Origin: Bacteroidia bacterium
GTDB lineage: Bacteria; Bacteroidota; Bacteroidia; B-17B0; Aurantibacillaceae
Assembly: GCA_016787445.1 (NCBI GenBank)
Contig: JAEUTQ010000016.1
Span: 58,656-122,655, forward strand
Reading direction: 5' to 3'
DNA: 64,000 bases
A program made the translations under genes and the position numbers. Shown here piece by piece: positions 55,165 through 64,000 of this stretch (position 1 is the first letter of the stretch; the number at the start of each line of letters is the position of its first letter). The notes beneath the pieces are model-generated. The model had not been told where the DNA came from. It saw only the letters and a program-made list of their open reading frames with translations, and searched no databases.

Positions 55165-55197
55165 AAAGCCTTGCTAAGATATTAGTGAGGCTTTTTT
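55165..55197 (+). terminator. Probable terminator after slyD
   Basis: AAAGCC(T) near 55165 pairs with (A)GGCTTT near 55188, with an inner AT-rich part and a following T run. Confidence 0.7.
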
Positions 55198-55266
55198 ATT
55201 TCCGATACTTCTATTTACAAAAAGAAGAAGAGCTGAAGAAATGGATGAGGTGAAATTATGGCAAAT

Positions 55267-55317
55267 AAAAAAGCCACCAATATGTACATCCCCGCGAAAC
55301 ATATTGATGGCTTTTAT
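55267..55317. terminator. Long hairpin with A and T flanks, unassigned
   Basis: AAAAGCCACCAATATGT (55269-55285) pairs with ACATATTGATGGCTTTT (55299-55315) with one non-Watson-Crick position, which becomes G-U on the minus strand. The 13-base loop contains CATCCCCGCG. At 16-17 bp it is longer than any other terminator-like stem here and could belong to a small RNA. Confidence 0.6.
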
Positions 55318-55396
55318 TTTTTAAGGTTTAGTTATAAACTAAACAAAAACCCTTAGCAAAGAACGTACAGTAAAGATATACCCACAAAAGGGGCAA

Positions 55397-55428
55397 AAAA
55401 ATACCCGCCTAACAAGTGGCGGGTTTTT
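55397..55428 (-). terminator. Terminator after the LytTR regulator gene
   Basis: ACCCGCC pairs with GGCGGGT around TAACAAGT. On the minus strand a run of T follows. Confidence 0.88.
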
Positions 55429-55454
55429 CTTTATATCTGGTTATTTGCAAAGAA

Positions 55455-56204
55455 TTAAATCCTGTTTAATCGCTCCATAAAGGCGTCTTTTTTACGGCGC
55501 GATATCTCAATTTGCGTGCCGTCGCTCATTACCGCATAGCCGCCATCTTGCTTTAAGTATCTGGTAACGTGTTGCATATTAATGAGGTGCTGATGGTGTA
55601 CGCGAATAAATTCGTTCTCAGGTAATAAATCCTCATAATGTTTTAAACTCGCCGATACCATTAATTTTTTACCACCAACCAAATGAAAATGCGTATAGCT
55701 GGCATCCGCTTCGCAGCGAATAATGTCTTTTATGTTGATGATTTCGTAGGCATTACCTGTAGGTAAAGTAATTTTCTGGTAATTATCGTCGGCCTTTTTT
55801 AATTGCTGAATTAAAAATTGAAGGTTATCCATCGATGGCGCCGCGTTTTTCTTTTGCGACACTTTTTCTACCGCTTGTTTTAACTCTTCGATATCTATAG
55901 GCTTCAATAAATAATCACAAGCACTGTATTTAATGGCTTTTAAAGCGTGCTTATCGGTTGCAGTTGTAAAGATTAATTCAAATTTTTTACCGGCCACTGC
56001 TTCCAATAAATCAAACCCGGTTCCGTCGGGCATTGAGATATCCAGAAAAACTAAATCAGGCTTAGAATTATTGATTAAATCAATTCCCTCCTTTACGTTT
56101 TTACCCAATCCGATTATTTCTAATTGCGGACAATTTTTTTCAACGAGCATAGCCAACATTTCGCGGCTTTTTTGTTCGTCTTCTATAATTAATGCTTTAA
56201 TCAT
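55455..56204 (-). CDS. LytTR-family response regulator
   Basis: A 249-residue regulator. It has a receiver domain with phosphoacceptor Asp55 (LVFLDISMPDG) and KPI at about 100, and a C-terminal LytTR DNA-binding domain (about 145-245) with FIRVHHQHLINMQHV. It forms a pair with the LytS-type propeller kinase encoded five bases upstream. Such pairs in Bacteroidota often regulate surface or secretion functions. The target is not visible here. Confidence 0.92.
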   Translation of the reverse strand: MIKALIIEDEQKSREMLAMLVEKNCPQLEIIGLGKNVKEGIDLINNSKPDLVFLDISMPDGTGFDLLEAVAGKKFELIFTTATDKHALKAIKYSACDYLLKPIDIEELKQAVEKVSQKKNAAPSMDNLQFLIQQLKKADDNYQKITLPTGNAYEIINIKDIIRCEADASYTHFHLVGGKKLMVSASLKHYEDLLPENEFIRVHHQHLINMQHVTRYLKQDGGYAVMSDGTQIEISRRKKDAFMERLNRI

Positions 56205-56209
56205 AACTA

Positions 56210-59167
56210 TTAATTTAAGTGTGGTATAAATAATTCAACCATGGTTCCGCATGGTTTTTCGTTATTGTCTTTTAAATCCGTAACCAAAACACTAAGGTTG
56301 GATTTGTTAATGTCGTTCAAAATCCTAACGCGTTCACTGGTAATTTTCATACCCAATGATTTGTGTTTCTGTCCGGGTTGTGTTCTTTTTATTTCACCGG
56401 CACTATCACGGCCAATTCCATCATCTTTAATTCTGCATACAATGTAATTGTCTTTTGCGAAAATATCAATAACTAAATGACCTTTCTCCGGTTTTGGGTT
56501 TAATCCGTGTAAAATAGCGTTTTCAATGTAAGGTTGCATTAACATAGGAGGAATCTCATCATAATCCCCATCTACCGAAGGATGAATGTTAATGGAATAA
56601 TCAAATTTGCCGTCGAAACGCATTTGCTCTAACTCCAGGTATAAGCGTAACGATTCAACATCCTCGTTAATGGTTACCATTGGTTTTTCGGTATTGTTTA
56701 AAATCACACGCATTAATTTGGCAAATTTGTTGAGGTAACGCGCGGCCTCTTCGCTATTGCTGTTCAGAATATAATGTTGAATGGAGTTGAGAGAGTTAAA
56801 TACAAAATGCGGATTCATTTGTGCACGTAAAGCTTTTAATTCCACCTTCGAAATCTCTACTTTTTTCTCGAATTCTTCTTTTTGTTTCTTGCGGATATTT
56901 TGCAATCGCACTCTAAATACAATAATGATAAGAGATGAAATGCTAATAACTAATAATGAGATGAACCACCATGTTTTATAAAACGGCAATAGAATTTCAA
57001 ACGAAAACGAAGCAGGCTCTTCGCTCCAAATACCTTCGTTGTTACAACTTTTTACCTTGAAAGTATATTTACCCGCCGGTAAGTTGGCGTATTTGCTGTA
57101 ATCTTCAGGGCTGGGCTCCGACCAAGATGTCTCGTAACCTTCCAGTATTTTCATGTACCGAACTTTTTCGGGATTGGTATAACAAATACCTCTGTAATAA
57201 AAAGTAATATTGTTGTAATTGTATGGAAGAATGGATCCGTTGGCAAGCAAAGTATCTTCACTTAAAAGCTTGATGTTTTGTATATAGGTATCGGGTAATT
57301 TTGAATTTGTTTTTATGGATTTTGGATTGTGTCGAACAACGCCACTCACGGTTCCGAACCAAAGTGTACCGTCTTCTTCTTCCATAACGCCGTAATTATT
57401 ACACTCAACGCCCGTGAAGCCTTCTGTTTTTCCGAATGACTGAATGTGAATGTTCCCCGACTCTCTAAATTTTTTAAGATCAAATTTGTTGATGCCCTGA
57501 TTGGTGCCTACCCACAAAATATTTTCATTGTCACTCAGATGCAAAGAGTAAATTAATTCTGAATTTAACCCGTCTTTATCCGTAATGTATTGTTGTGTTC
57601 CTTTGTTTAAATCATAAATCCATAATCCGTTCAGTGAAGCACCATACATCACATTGTTTTTGTCAACGAGTAATGTAAAAAATGATTCCGCTTTGATATT
57701 TAGTTTTTTGTTTTGATAAACAAATTCATTGTTTTCTAATTTAAATAAACCACCTAAAAAAGTGCCTAACCATAAATTACCATTTTTATCCTCAACGATA
57801 GATTGCACACCTGATTCTTTTAATAACTCCGGAATTTTATAAAATGAATTTTTGTAGATGCCGTTTTGTTTTTGGATAGCTTCAGCACCATTCTGTCCGC
57901 CAACCCAGAGAATACCCTTACTATCTGTATACAGTATGGTTAAAGCGCCTCTAACTTTCAGTTGCAGGTTGCTTTTTTCGAAGCGGTTGTTTCTGAATAT
58001 TGATATTCCGCTATTGGTTCCAAACCATAACGAACCATCGTCCATTAAAGTGGCACTATTACATGAGTTATCTATTAATCCATCTTTAGTGGTGTAGTTT
58101 TTAAAAAAGCCTTGCGCGTATTTATAAATGCCGCTTCCATCCGTGCAAAACCAAATATTCCCATCTTTATCCTTTAAAATTTTATATACAAATGCGTTTC
58201 CGATACCGGTGCTTTTGTCAAAGCTTGAAAACGCATTATCGCGGTAACGATAAATTCCACTGTGTGTACCTGCCCAAATATTTTCTTCAGAATCTTTTAG
58301 TAAACAACGAATGTGATTCGCGTTATTGTCGTTATACAAATTGTAAAAATCAAAGGCTTTTCCATTGTATTTTAATAAGCCGCTTGCCGAACCTATCCAA
58401 ATGTTTTCAGGACCTTCACACCAAATGGAACTGATGTTTTCATCAATAAGTCCGTTTTCAATGTGAAGATTAATGGGTTGCTCGCCCGGCAACAATACTT
58501 TACTGAAACCTTCAGTGGTGCCAACTAATAAATGACCGGTTTCCGGACACTCAACAATGCAATTAATATTTTCGCCGGCTAAATTTTTTTGCTTGAAGGA
58601 TTTTTTTTCTACGTGGTTGTAATAGAATAATCCCACGGTTGTTCCCACACAAATAGTACCGCTTTTTGTTCGGTGTAAGGTTTTAATTTCCATGCCCCTG
58701 AAATCGGGAAGCTCAATGAATTTTTGTTGAAACAGAATGTAAACACCTTCCCTGGTACCAATATAAAGTCCGTTTTTTTCATCATAACACAGCGACGAGA
58801 TATTAGTGTTTTTTAATCCGCTATTGCCATTATAATTGGTGATTATTTTATTCTTGATGATACTTAATCCTTCCGCAGTTCCGCAATATATTTCTCCGGA
58901 GTCGTTACTACAAACCGCGTTCACGTAGTGATTAATCAATCCGTTTTTGGGAGAGAAATTCAAAAACACTTTCCCGTCAAAGCGGCTTAACCCCCCATAG
59001 CCTCCAATCCACAAGTACCCCTGTTTATCCTGGATCATGCAAGATACCTGCACGAAGGGCATTCCGTTTTCGGCGGAGTAGTTTTTGAAATTATATTGCT
59101 GTGCAAGGGCTAAACGTGAAACCAATAGTAACAACAGAAATGAATATCTTAATACACGTTTGAACAT
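56210..59167 (-). CDS. Propeller-sensor histidine kinase (Reg_prop, Y_Y_Y, LytS-type)
   Basis: A 985-residue one-piece sensor. It has a signal peptide, a periplasmic array of Reg_prop propeller repeats (about 25-680, with recurring DxxGxxWxGT units such as DKDGNIWFCT and EEDGTLWFGT), a Y_Y_Y domain (about 690-755), one transmembrane helix (about 762-784) and a coiled coil. A His_kinase (LytS) domain follows with the histidine in QMNPHFVFNSLNSIQHYIL, and an HATPase domain. It is the same build as Bacteroides hybrid sensors but lacks the fused receiver and AraC domains; the separate LytTR regulator serves instead. Confidence 0.93.
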   Translation of the reverse strand: MFKRVLRYSFLLLLLVSRLALAQQYNFKNYSAENGMPFVQVSCMIQDKQGYLWIGGYGGLSRFDGKVFLNFSPKNGLINHYVNAVCSNDSGEIYCGTAEGLSIIKNKIITNYNGNSGLKNTNISSLCYDEKNGLYIGTREGVYILFQQKFIELPDFRGMEIKTLHRTKSGTICVGTTVGLFYYNHVEKKSFKQKNLAGENINCIVECPETGHLLVGTTEGFSKVLLPGEQPINLHIENGLIDENISSIWCEGPENIWIGSASGLLKYNGKAFDFYNLYNDNNANHIRCLLKDSEENIWAGTHSGIYRYRDNAFSSFDKSTGIGNAFVYKILKDKDGNIWFCTDGSGIYKYAQGFFKNYTTKDGLIDNSCNSATLMDDGSLWFGTNSGISIFRNNRFEKSNLQLKVRGALTILYTDSKGILWVGGQNGAEAIQKQNGIYKNSFYKIPELLKESGVQSIVEDKNGNLWLGTFLGGLFKLENNEFVYQNKKLNIKAESFFTLLVDKNNVMYGASLNGLWIYDLNKGTQQYITDKDGLNSELIYSLHLSDNENILWVGTNQGINKFDLKKFRESGNIHIQSFGKTEGFTGVECNNYGVMEEEDGTLWFGTVSGVVRHNPKSIKTNSKLPDTYIQNIKLLSEDTLLANGSILPYNYNNITFYYRGICYTNPEKVRYMKILEGYETSWSEPSPEDYSKYANLPAGKYTFKVKSCNNEGIWSEEPASFSFEILLPFYKTWWFISLLVISISSLIIIVFRVRLQNIRKKQKEEFEKKVEISKVELKALRAQMNPHFVFNSLNSIQHYILNSNSEEAARYLNKFAKLMRVILNNTEKPMVTINEDVESLRLYLELEQMRFDGKFDYSINIHPSVDGDYDEIPPMLMQPYIENAILHGLNPKPEKGHLVIDIFAKDNYIVCRIKDDGIGRDSAGEIKRTQPGQKHKSLGMKITSERVRILNDINKSNLSVLVTDLKDNNEKPCGTMVELFIPHLN

Positions 59168-59312
59168 ATATGATAAGCTAAAAATAGGCTTTTAAAAACA
59201 AACTCAAAAGCCCGCTAAACAAATGGCAGCTTTGAACTTGTAAATGGTTAAAAAAAGCCAATTTATTGGTTATCAAACCTATTTTACCTCAGTGACGCTG
59301 GGCTTTTTTTAT

Positions 59313-59320
59313 TACCTTTG
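59313..59320 (+). promoter_or_regulatory. secA: -7 promoter element for secA
   Basis: TACCTTTG is an exact TAnnTTTG match, 26 bases before the secA ATG. No clear -33 element. Confidence 0.45.
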
Positions 59321-59346
59321 ATAGCTTATAAAATTTACACAAAACT

Positions 59347-62300
59347 ATGTTTGGTTTCCTTAAAAAAGTATTTGGAACAAAGTCGGAAAAAGACATTCGC
59401 GATATTGAACCCATTGTTGAAGAGATTAAGAAAATTTATCCAACACTTTCATCGCTTTCTAACGATGAATTACGTAACAAAGTAACAAAGCTTAAAGAGC
59501 AAATTCAGGCACACATCGCTGAGGAGAAATCCAAAATTGCAGGTATTCAATCCAAAATGGATGCAGATGCAAACATGGATGTTAATACCAAGGAGGAATT
59601 GTATAAGGAAATTGATGAGATTGAGGAGGAGATTACAAAGAAGATTGAAGATGTGCTTAACGATATTTTACCGGAAGCATTTGCCGTGTTAAAGGAAACA
59701 GCACGTCGTTTTAAAGAAAATCAGGAATTAGAAGTTGTTGCCAACGATTTTGATACGAAAATTTCAAAAACACATTCGAATGTAGAAATCAGAGGCGGAA
59801 AGGCGTATTGGAAAAATACATGGAAAGCTGCAGGCGCAGATATCACTTGGGACATGGTACACTATGATGTGCAGTTAATCGGTGGTATTGTGTTACATCA
59901 GGGAAAAATTTCGGAGATGGCTACCGGTGAAGGTAAAACTTTGGTGTCAACTCTTCCGGTTTTCTTAAATGCATTAGCCGGTCGTGGGGTACATGTGGTA
60001 ACCGTTAACAATTACCTTGCAAAGCGTGACAGTGAGTGGAATGCTCCTTTATTCCAGTTTCATGGATTGAGCGTAGATTGTATTGACAAGCACGAGCCGC
60101 ACACACAAGAGCGTCGTGATGCCTACAATTGCGACATTACTTACGGTACCAATAACGAATTTGGTTTCGATTACTTGCGTGATAACATGTCGCGCGGTGT
60201 GGATGAATTGGTGCAACGCAAACATAATTTCGCAATTGTGGATGAGGTTGACTCGGTATTAATTGATGATGCACGTACACCTTTGATTATTTCAGGACCA
60301 ACTCCACAAGGCGACAAACATGAATTTAATGAGTTCAAGCCGCGTGTTGAGAAATTAGTGAATGCGCAAAAGCAATATGTTCTTACCTGCTTAGCAGACG
60401 CGAAAAAATTATTTGCTGAAGGAAAGGAGAAAGAAGCGGGTATTCCGTTATTACGTGCTTATCGCGGATTACCAAAGAACAGCGCCTTAATTAAATTCTT
60501 AAGCGAGAATGGCGTAAGAGCTTTATTGCAAAAAACAGAAAATCATTATATGCAAGACCAGAACAAGGAAATGCATAAAATAGATGCCGAATTATATTTC
60601 GTTATTGATGAAAAGCACAACTCTGTTGATTTGTGTGAAAAGGGAATTGAATTAATAACTGCAAATACTGACGATCCTAAATTCTTTATCATTCCAAACG
60701 TGGGTGATGAAATTGCAGATATTGAAAAAACAGTTACAGATCCAAAGGAAAAAACAGCAAGAAAGGAAGTTGTAATGCGCGATTTCTCGGTAAAGAGTGA
60801 GCGTATTCATACAGTAAATCAATTATTGAAAGCATATACTGTTTTTGAAAAGGATGTTGAGTATGTAATTGATGGCGGACAAATTAAAATTGTTGATGAG
60901 CAAACCGGTCGTATCATGGAAGGTCGTCGTTACAGCGATGGCTTACATCAGGCGATTGAAGCGAAAGAGAACGTGAAGATTGAAGCCGCTACTCAAACCT
61001 ACGCTACGATTACTTTACAGAATTATTTCCGTATGTATAACAAGCTGGCCGGTATGACCGGTACCGCTGAAACGGAAGCACAAGAGTTTTGGGACATTTA
61101 CAAATTAGATGTGGTTGTTATTCCAACGAACCGCGCTATTTCCCGTAAAGACGAGCAAGATTTAGTTTACAAAACAAAACGCGAAAAATATAACGCGGTA
61201 ATTGAAGAAACTGCAAAATTAGTAGCAGCAGGTCGTCCGGTTTTAGTTGGTACGACTTCAGTTGAGATTTCCGAGTTATTAAGCCGTATGTTGAAGTTAC
61301 GCAACATTAAACATAATGTGTTAAACGCGAAATTACATCAGAAGGAAGCTGAAATTGTTGCGGAAGCAGGTAAGGCTGGAACTGTAACCATTGCCACCAA
61401 CATGGCTGGTCGTGGTACGGATATTAAGTTAGGCCCAGGAGTAAAAGACGCCGGAGGTTTAGCGATTATTGGTACTGAACGTCACGAGAGCAGGCGTGTC
61501 GACCGTCAGTTACGCGGTCGTGCAGGTCGTCAGGGTGATCCGGGTTCATCTCAATTCTTTGTTTCTTTAGAAGATAACTTAATGCGATTATTCGGAAGCG
61601 AGAGAATTGCTTCGTTAATGGATCGCATGGGATTACAAGAAGGTGAAGTTATTCAGCATAGTATGATCACCAAATCGATTGAACGTGCACAAAAGAAGGT
61701 GGAGGAAAACCACTTTGGTACGCGTAAACGTTTAATTGAGTATGATGATGTAATGAACGCGCAACGTGATGTAATTTACAAACGTCGTCGTAATGCCTTG
61801 TATGGAGATCGTTTAAGCATCGATATTGCCAACATGTTATTTGAAGTATCGGAGAACATGGTATCCGAATTTCAACCTAGTAAGGATTTTGAAAGTTTCG
61901 AATTAGAATGTATCAAAGTATTTGGAGTTGAAAGTCCGGTTAACGAAAAAGAATTTAATTCTTTACGTGAAGCAGATGTTACCGAAAAATTATTTGATGT
62001 TGCTTTAAAGCAATATCAGGTTAAGTCGCAAAGCATTGCTGATGCAGTATTCCCGACTATTAAAGATGTTTACACCAATCCGAATAATCAGTATGAGAAT
62101 ATCATTACACCATTTACGGATGGAGTAAGAGGATTGCAAATCATGGCCAACCTGAAGAAGTCGTATGAGACTAAAGGACGCGAGATGGTATTGGCCTTCG
62201 AGAAAACTGTCGTTTTAGCCATGATTGATGATTCATGGAAAGAACATTTACGTGAATTAGATGATTTAAAACAAGCGGTACAAAATGCATCATTAGAACA

Positions 62301-62646
62301 AAAAGATCCATTGGTAATTTACAAATTGGAATCGTTTAACTTGTTCCGTGACATGATTGCGAAAACCAGTAAAGACATTATTTCTTTCTTGATGAAAGGC
62401 GGTTTACCGGTAGAAAACAATCAGCAGGAAGTAAAGCAAGCTAAGTTCACGCAAGAAGCAAAGCCTGAACCAAAGAAAGAGAAATTGGTGGAGTCGCGCA
62501 GTGAAGAAGAAGTACAACAACAGAAAGAACAGCAAAAGCCAAAACAACAACCGGTTCGCGTTGAGCAAAAAATAGGACGTAATGATCCGTGTCCTTGCGG
62601 CAGCGGCAAAAAATACAAAAACTGCCATGGGGTAGGGGTTGTGTAA
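59347..62646 (+). CDS. secA: Preprotein translocase ATPase SecA
   Basis: SecA drives Sec-dependent export. Visible are Walker A (MATGEGKT, 191-198), the [20 protein letters not shown] motif, the helicase motif [14 protein letters not shown], and a C-terminal zinc-binding tail [15 protein letters not shown]. At 1099 residues it is about 200 longer than E. coli SecA (901). The extra sequence includes an expanded N-terminal coiled region, an insertion around 330-400 and a Lys/Gln/Glu-rich linker before the tail; a long form is usual in Bacteroidota. lnt follows after 10 bases. Confidence 0.98.
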   Translation: MFGFLKKVFGTKSEKDIRDIEPIVEEIKKIYPTLSSLSNDELRNKVTKLKEQIQAHIAEEKSKIAGIQSKMDADANMDVNTKEELYKEIDEIEEEITKKIEDVLNDILPEAFAVLKETARRFKENQELEVVANDFDTKISKTHSNVEIRGGKAYWKNTWKAAGADITWDMVHYDVQLIGGIVLHQGKISEMATGEGKTLVSTLPVFLNALAGRGVHVVTVNNYLAKRDSEWNAPLFQFHGLSVDCIDKHEPHTQERRDAYNCDITYGTNNEFGFDYLRDNMSRGVDELVQRKHNFAIVDEVDSVLIDDARTPLIISGPTPQGDKHEFNEFKPRVEKLVNAQKQYVLTCLADAKKLFAEGKEKEAGIPLLRAYRGLPKNSALIKFLSENGVRALLQKTENHYMQDQNKEMHKIDAELYFVIDEKHNSVDLCEKGIELITANTDDPKFFIIPNVGDEIADIEKTVTDPKEKTARKEVVMRDFSVKSERIHTVNQLLKAYTVFEKDVEYVIDGGQIKIVDEQTGRIMEGRRYSDGLHQAIEAKENVKIEAATQTYATITLQNYFRMYNKLAGMTGTAETEAQEFWDIYKLDVVVIPTNRAISRKDEQDLVYKTKREKYNAVIEETAKLVAAGRPVLVGTTSVEISELLSRMLKLRNIKHNVLNAKLHQKEAEIVAEAGKAGTVTIATNMAGRGTDIKLGPGVKDAGGLAIIGTERHESRRVDRQLRGRAGRQGDPGSSQFFVSLEDNLMRLFGSERIASLMDRMGLQEGEVIQHSMITKSIERAQKKVEENHFGTRKRLIEYDDVMNAQRDVIYKRRRNALYGDRLSIDIANMLFEVSENMVSEFQPSKDFESFELECIKVFGVESPVNEKEFNSLREADVTEKLFDVALKQYQVKSQSIADAVFPTIKDVYTNPNNQYENIITPFTDGVRGLQIMANLKKSYETKGREMVLAFEKTVVLAMIDDSWKEHLRELDDLKQAVQNASLEQKDPLVIYKLESFNLFRDMIAKTSKDIISFLMKGGLPVENNQQEVKQAKFTQEAKPEPKKEKLVESRSEEEVQQQKEQQKPKQQPVRVEQKIGRNDPCPCGSGKKYKNCHGVGVV

Positions 62647-62656
62647 ATTATAAACT

Positions 62657-64000
62657 ATGCTTAACAGTGCATCTAATTTATTTTTAGTAATAGTAAGCGG
62701 CCTCATTTTGGCCGCTTCTTGGTTTTCGCCATTTACCTTATTAATATTTGTAGGATTTGTTCCTTTATTTATCGCTACAAAAAATCTTCACGAGGCTACA
62801 ACTTCCCGTCGCAGTTTAAAGGTGTGGGGATTAAGCTATCTGGCTTTCTTTTTCTGGAATTTAATTTCAACCTGGTGGATTTATAATGCTTCTCTTGAAG
62901 GCGCTATCATGGCTATAGTTTGCAATGCGCTTCTCATGAGTTGGGTGTATTTAATTTGGTACCGTATTCAACGTGTATTCGGCAGCGAATTAAAATTTTG
63001 GTTGTTGGTTCCTTTATGGTTAGCTTTTGAATATGGTCACACCCTGTGGGATTTAACCTGGCCATGGCTAAGCATCGGTAATGTTTTCGCTAACACAACA
63101 TCATTCGTACAGTGGTATGAGTTAACAGGAACCAGCGGTGGTTCACTCTGGGTGTTGGCAGTAAACATTTTGCTTTTCAATGTAGCCAACAGCGAATACA
63201 AAAACATCAAATCATATGTGAAGCCAATTGCGCTCGTGATAATTCCTGTTTTAATTTCCATCTTTATTCTTTCTATACGTACGGTTAATCCGGAGAAAGA
63301 ACTTAATGTAACGGTTATTCAACCCAACATTGATCCATACGGAGAAAAATTTGTTCTTGATTTTAATTCACAGTTAAATCAACTACATCAGCAATTATTA
63401 CAACTTAACATTAATAAGAATACTGAATTAGTTGTATTGCCTGAAACTTTTATCATCGAGGATGTGCGTGAAAACGATTATCGATCATCTGAGGAAATCA
63501 CCAATCTTATCACCTTAATGAAAATTCATTTTCCTAAAGCGGCCATCTTAACAGGCGCGAGTACCTATCATGTTTTTGAGAAGGGGGAGGAAATAACAGC
63601 TACTGCGCGCAAGTTTCATGATGCGGAGGAATATTACGACATGTATAATACAGCTCTCTATATCGACACTAACAGAAAATGTACATTCTATCATAAATCG
63701 AAATTGGTACCGGGTGTTGAGCGCATGCCATTCCCCGGAATTTTTAAATATTTCGAAAAGTATGCCATCGAATTGGGAGGAACCAGCGGAAGTTTAGCTA
63801 CACAAGCGGAGCGTACTGTTTTAAACGATCAAATCTATGATGTAAATGTGGCTCCGGCTGTTTGTTACGAAAGTGTATATGGCGATTTTATGGCGGAGTA
63901 TATTCGTAAAGGCGCCAACATCATTTCTATTATCACCAATGATGGCTGGTGGGGCAACACTCCCGGTCACCGTCAGCATTTAGCTTATGCCAAATTACGC
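62657..64000 (+). CDS. lnt: Apolipoprotein N-acyltransferase, C-terminus off the window
   Basis: Lnt adds the third acyl chain to lipoprotein N-termini in the inner membrane. The 448 residues visible comprise several N-terminal transmembrane helices and a nitrilase-type domain. The catalytic triad is readable: Glu263 in VVLPETF, Lys349 in HKSKLVPGVE and Cys403 in APAVCYES. The frame is open to the last base, so the final part is missing. It starts at ATG 62657, 10 bases after secA, probably co-transcribed. Confidence 0.95.
   Translation, partial: MLNSASNLFLVIVSGLILAASWFSPFTLLIFVGFVPLFIATKNLHEATTSRRSLKVWGLSYLAFFFWNLISTWWIYNASLEGAIMAIVCNALLMSWVYLIWYRIQRVFGSELKFWLLVPLWLAFEYGHTLWDLTWPWLSIGNVFANTTSFVQWYELTGTSGGSLWVLAVNILLFNVANSEYKNIKSYVKPIALVIIPVLISIFILSIRTVNPEKELNVTVIQPNIDPYGEKFVLDFNSQLNQLHQQLLQLNINKNTELVVLPETFIIEDVRENDYRSSEEITNLITLMKIHFPKAAILTGASTYHVFEKGEEITATARKFHDAEEYYDMYNTALYIDTNRKCTFYHKSKLVPGVERMPFPGIFKYFEKYAIELGGTSGSLATQAERTVLNDQIYDVNVAPAVCYESVYGDFMAEYIRKGANIISIITNDGWWGNTPGHRQHLAYAKLR

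Larger units (their letters stand above)
55049..55454. other. Hairpin-rich intergenic region between slyD and the LytTR regulator
   Basis: This 406-base gap between convergent genes contains at least four separate inverted repeats, at 55165-55197, 55267-55317, 55325-55344 (GTTTAGTT pairing with AACTAAAC) and 55397-55428. The first and last look like terminators for the two flanking genes. The middle two are unexplained. A 32-codon frame beginning at 55258 exists but crosses the hairpin and looks coincidental. No tRNA or known ncRNA is recognised. Confidence 0.5.

Noticed and set aside
55258..55356. A 32-codon plus-strand frame across the long hairpin
   Set aside because: It reads through a palindrome and a second hairpin. 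The composition is that of structured DNA, not a protein.

Overview
The window is a low-GC, gene-dense chromosomal stretch from a member of the Bacteroidota. The evidence is: type 9 secretion and gliding genes (gldM, gldH), three exported proteins with T9SS-type C-terminal tails, a SpoIIE-type phosphatase with TPRs, a Reg_prop/Y_Y_Y hybrid sensor, a TonB-dependent receptor with a carboxypeptidase-like N-terminal domain, and the phylum-specific promoter motif (-33 TTTG, -7 TAnnTTTG). I cannot name genus or species. There are 50 protein genes I support. Two run off the ends: a DPP-IV-type peptidase at the left edge and lnt at the right. I saw no rRNA, tRNA, CRISPR array, insertion sequence or prophage.

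Layout. 1-6.2 kb: DPP-IV-like peptidase, a DUF5819-like/HTTM membrane pair, prfB with its programmed +1 frameshift, and gldM. 6.3-11.4 kb: alpha/beta hydrolase and ArsC-like protein, an SLT+LysM lytic transglycosylase, a PH-like membrane protein, and the selD-mnmH selenium pair. 11.4-18.7 kb: a candidate structured RNA, a small basic exported protein, purD, a zinc-ribbon membrane protein, tex and gltX. 18.8-29.1 kb: SpoIIE phosphatase, a TonB receptor with two tiny exported partners, a TolC-like protein, a repeat protein with about 23 MORN/YwqK-like units, a lipoprotein and hemE. 29.2-37.1 kb: M1 aminopeptidase with T9SS tail, aspS, a Tat-signal superoxide dismutase, a biotin carrier protein, a T9SS-like exported protein and a peptide-binding lipoprotein. 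37.1-43.8 kb: membrane J-protein, gldH, ricT-like gene, EVE protein, RprXY-like two-component pair and a T9SS cargo protein. 43.9-50.9 kb: tandem thioredoxin plus membrane protein, a PPTase/GGGPS/ThiE-like operon, ahcY and a GT-C glycosyltransferase. 50.9-64 kb: purE, exported YciI-like protein, glycosyltransferase, ALDH7, slyD, LytTR regulator and propeller sensor kinase, secA and lnt.

How it fits together. Most genes are housekeeping (translation, purine and haem synthesis, methyl cycle, Sec export, lipoprotein maturation) mixed with envelope and surface-secretion genes. Two features of gene packing stand out. Seven of eleven convergent gene pairs overlap by exactly four bases (TTAA or TTAG), so each stop codon is embedded in the other. 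Several genes have the -7 promoter element only 4-9 bases before the start codon, which predicts leaderless or nearly leaderless mRNAs. The least explained signals are a multi-stem candidate RNA with two identical UGAAUG hexaloops (11436-11528), a short palindromic element embedded in frame in a glycosyltransferase gene (52341-52365), and a run of hairpins after slyD (55165-55428).
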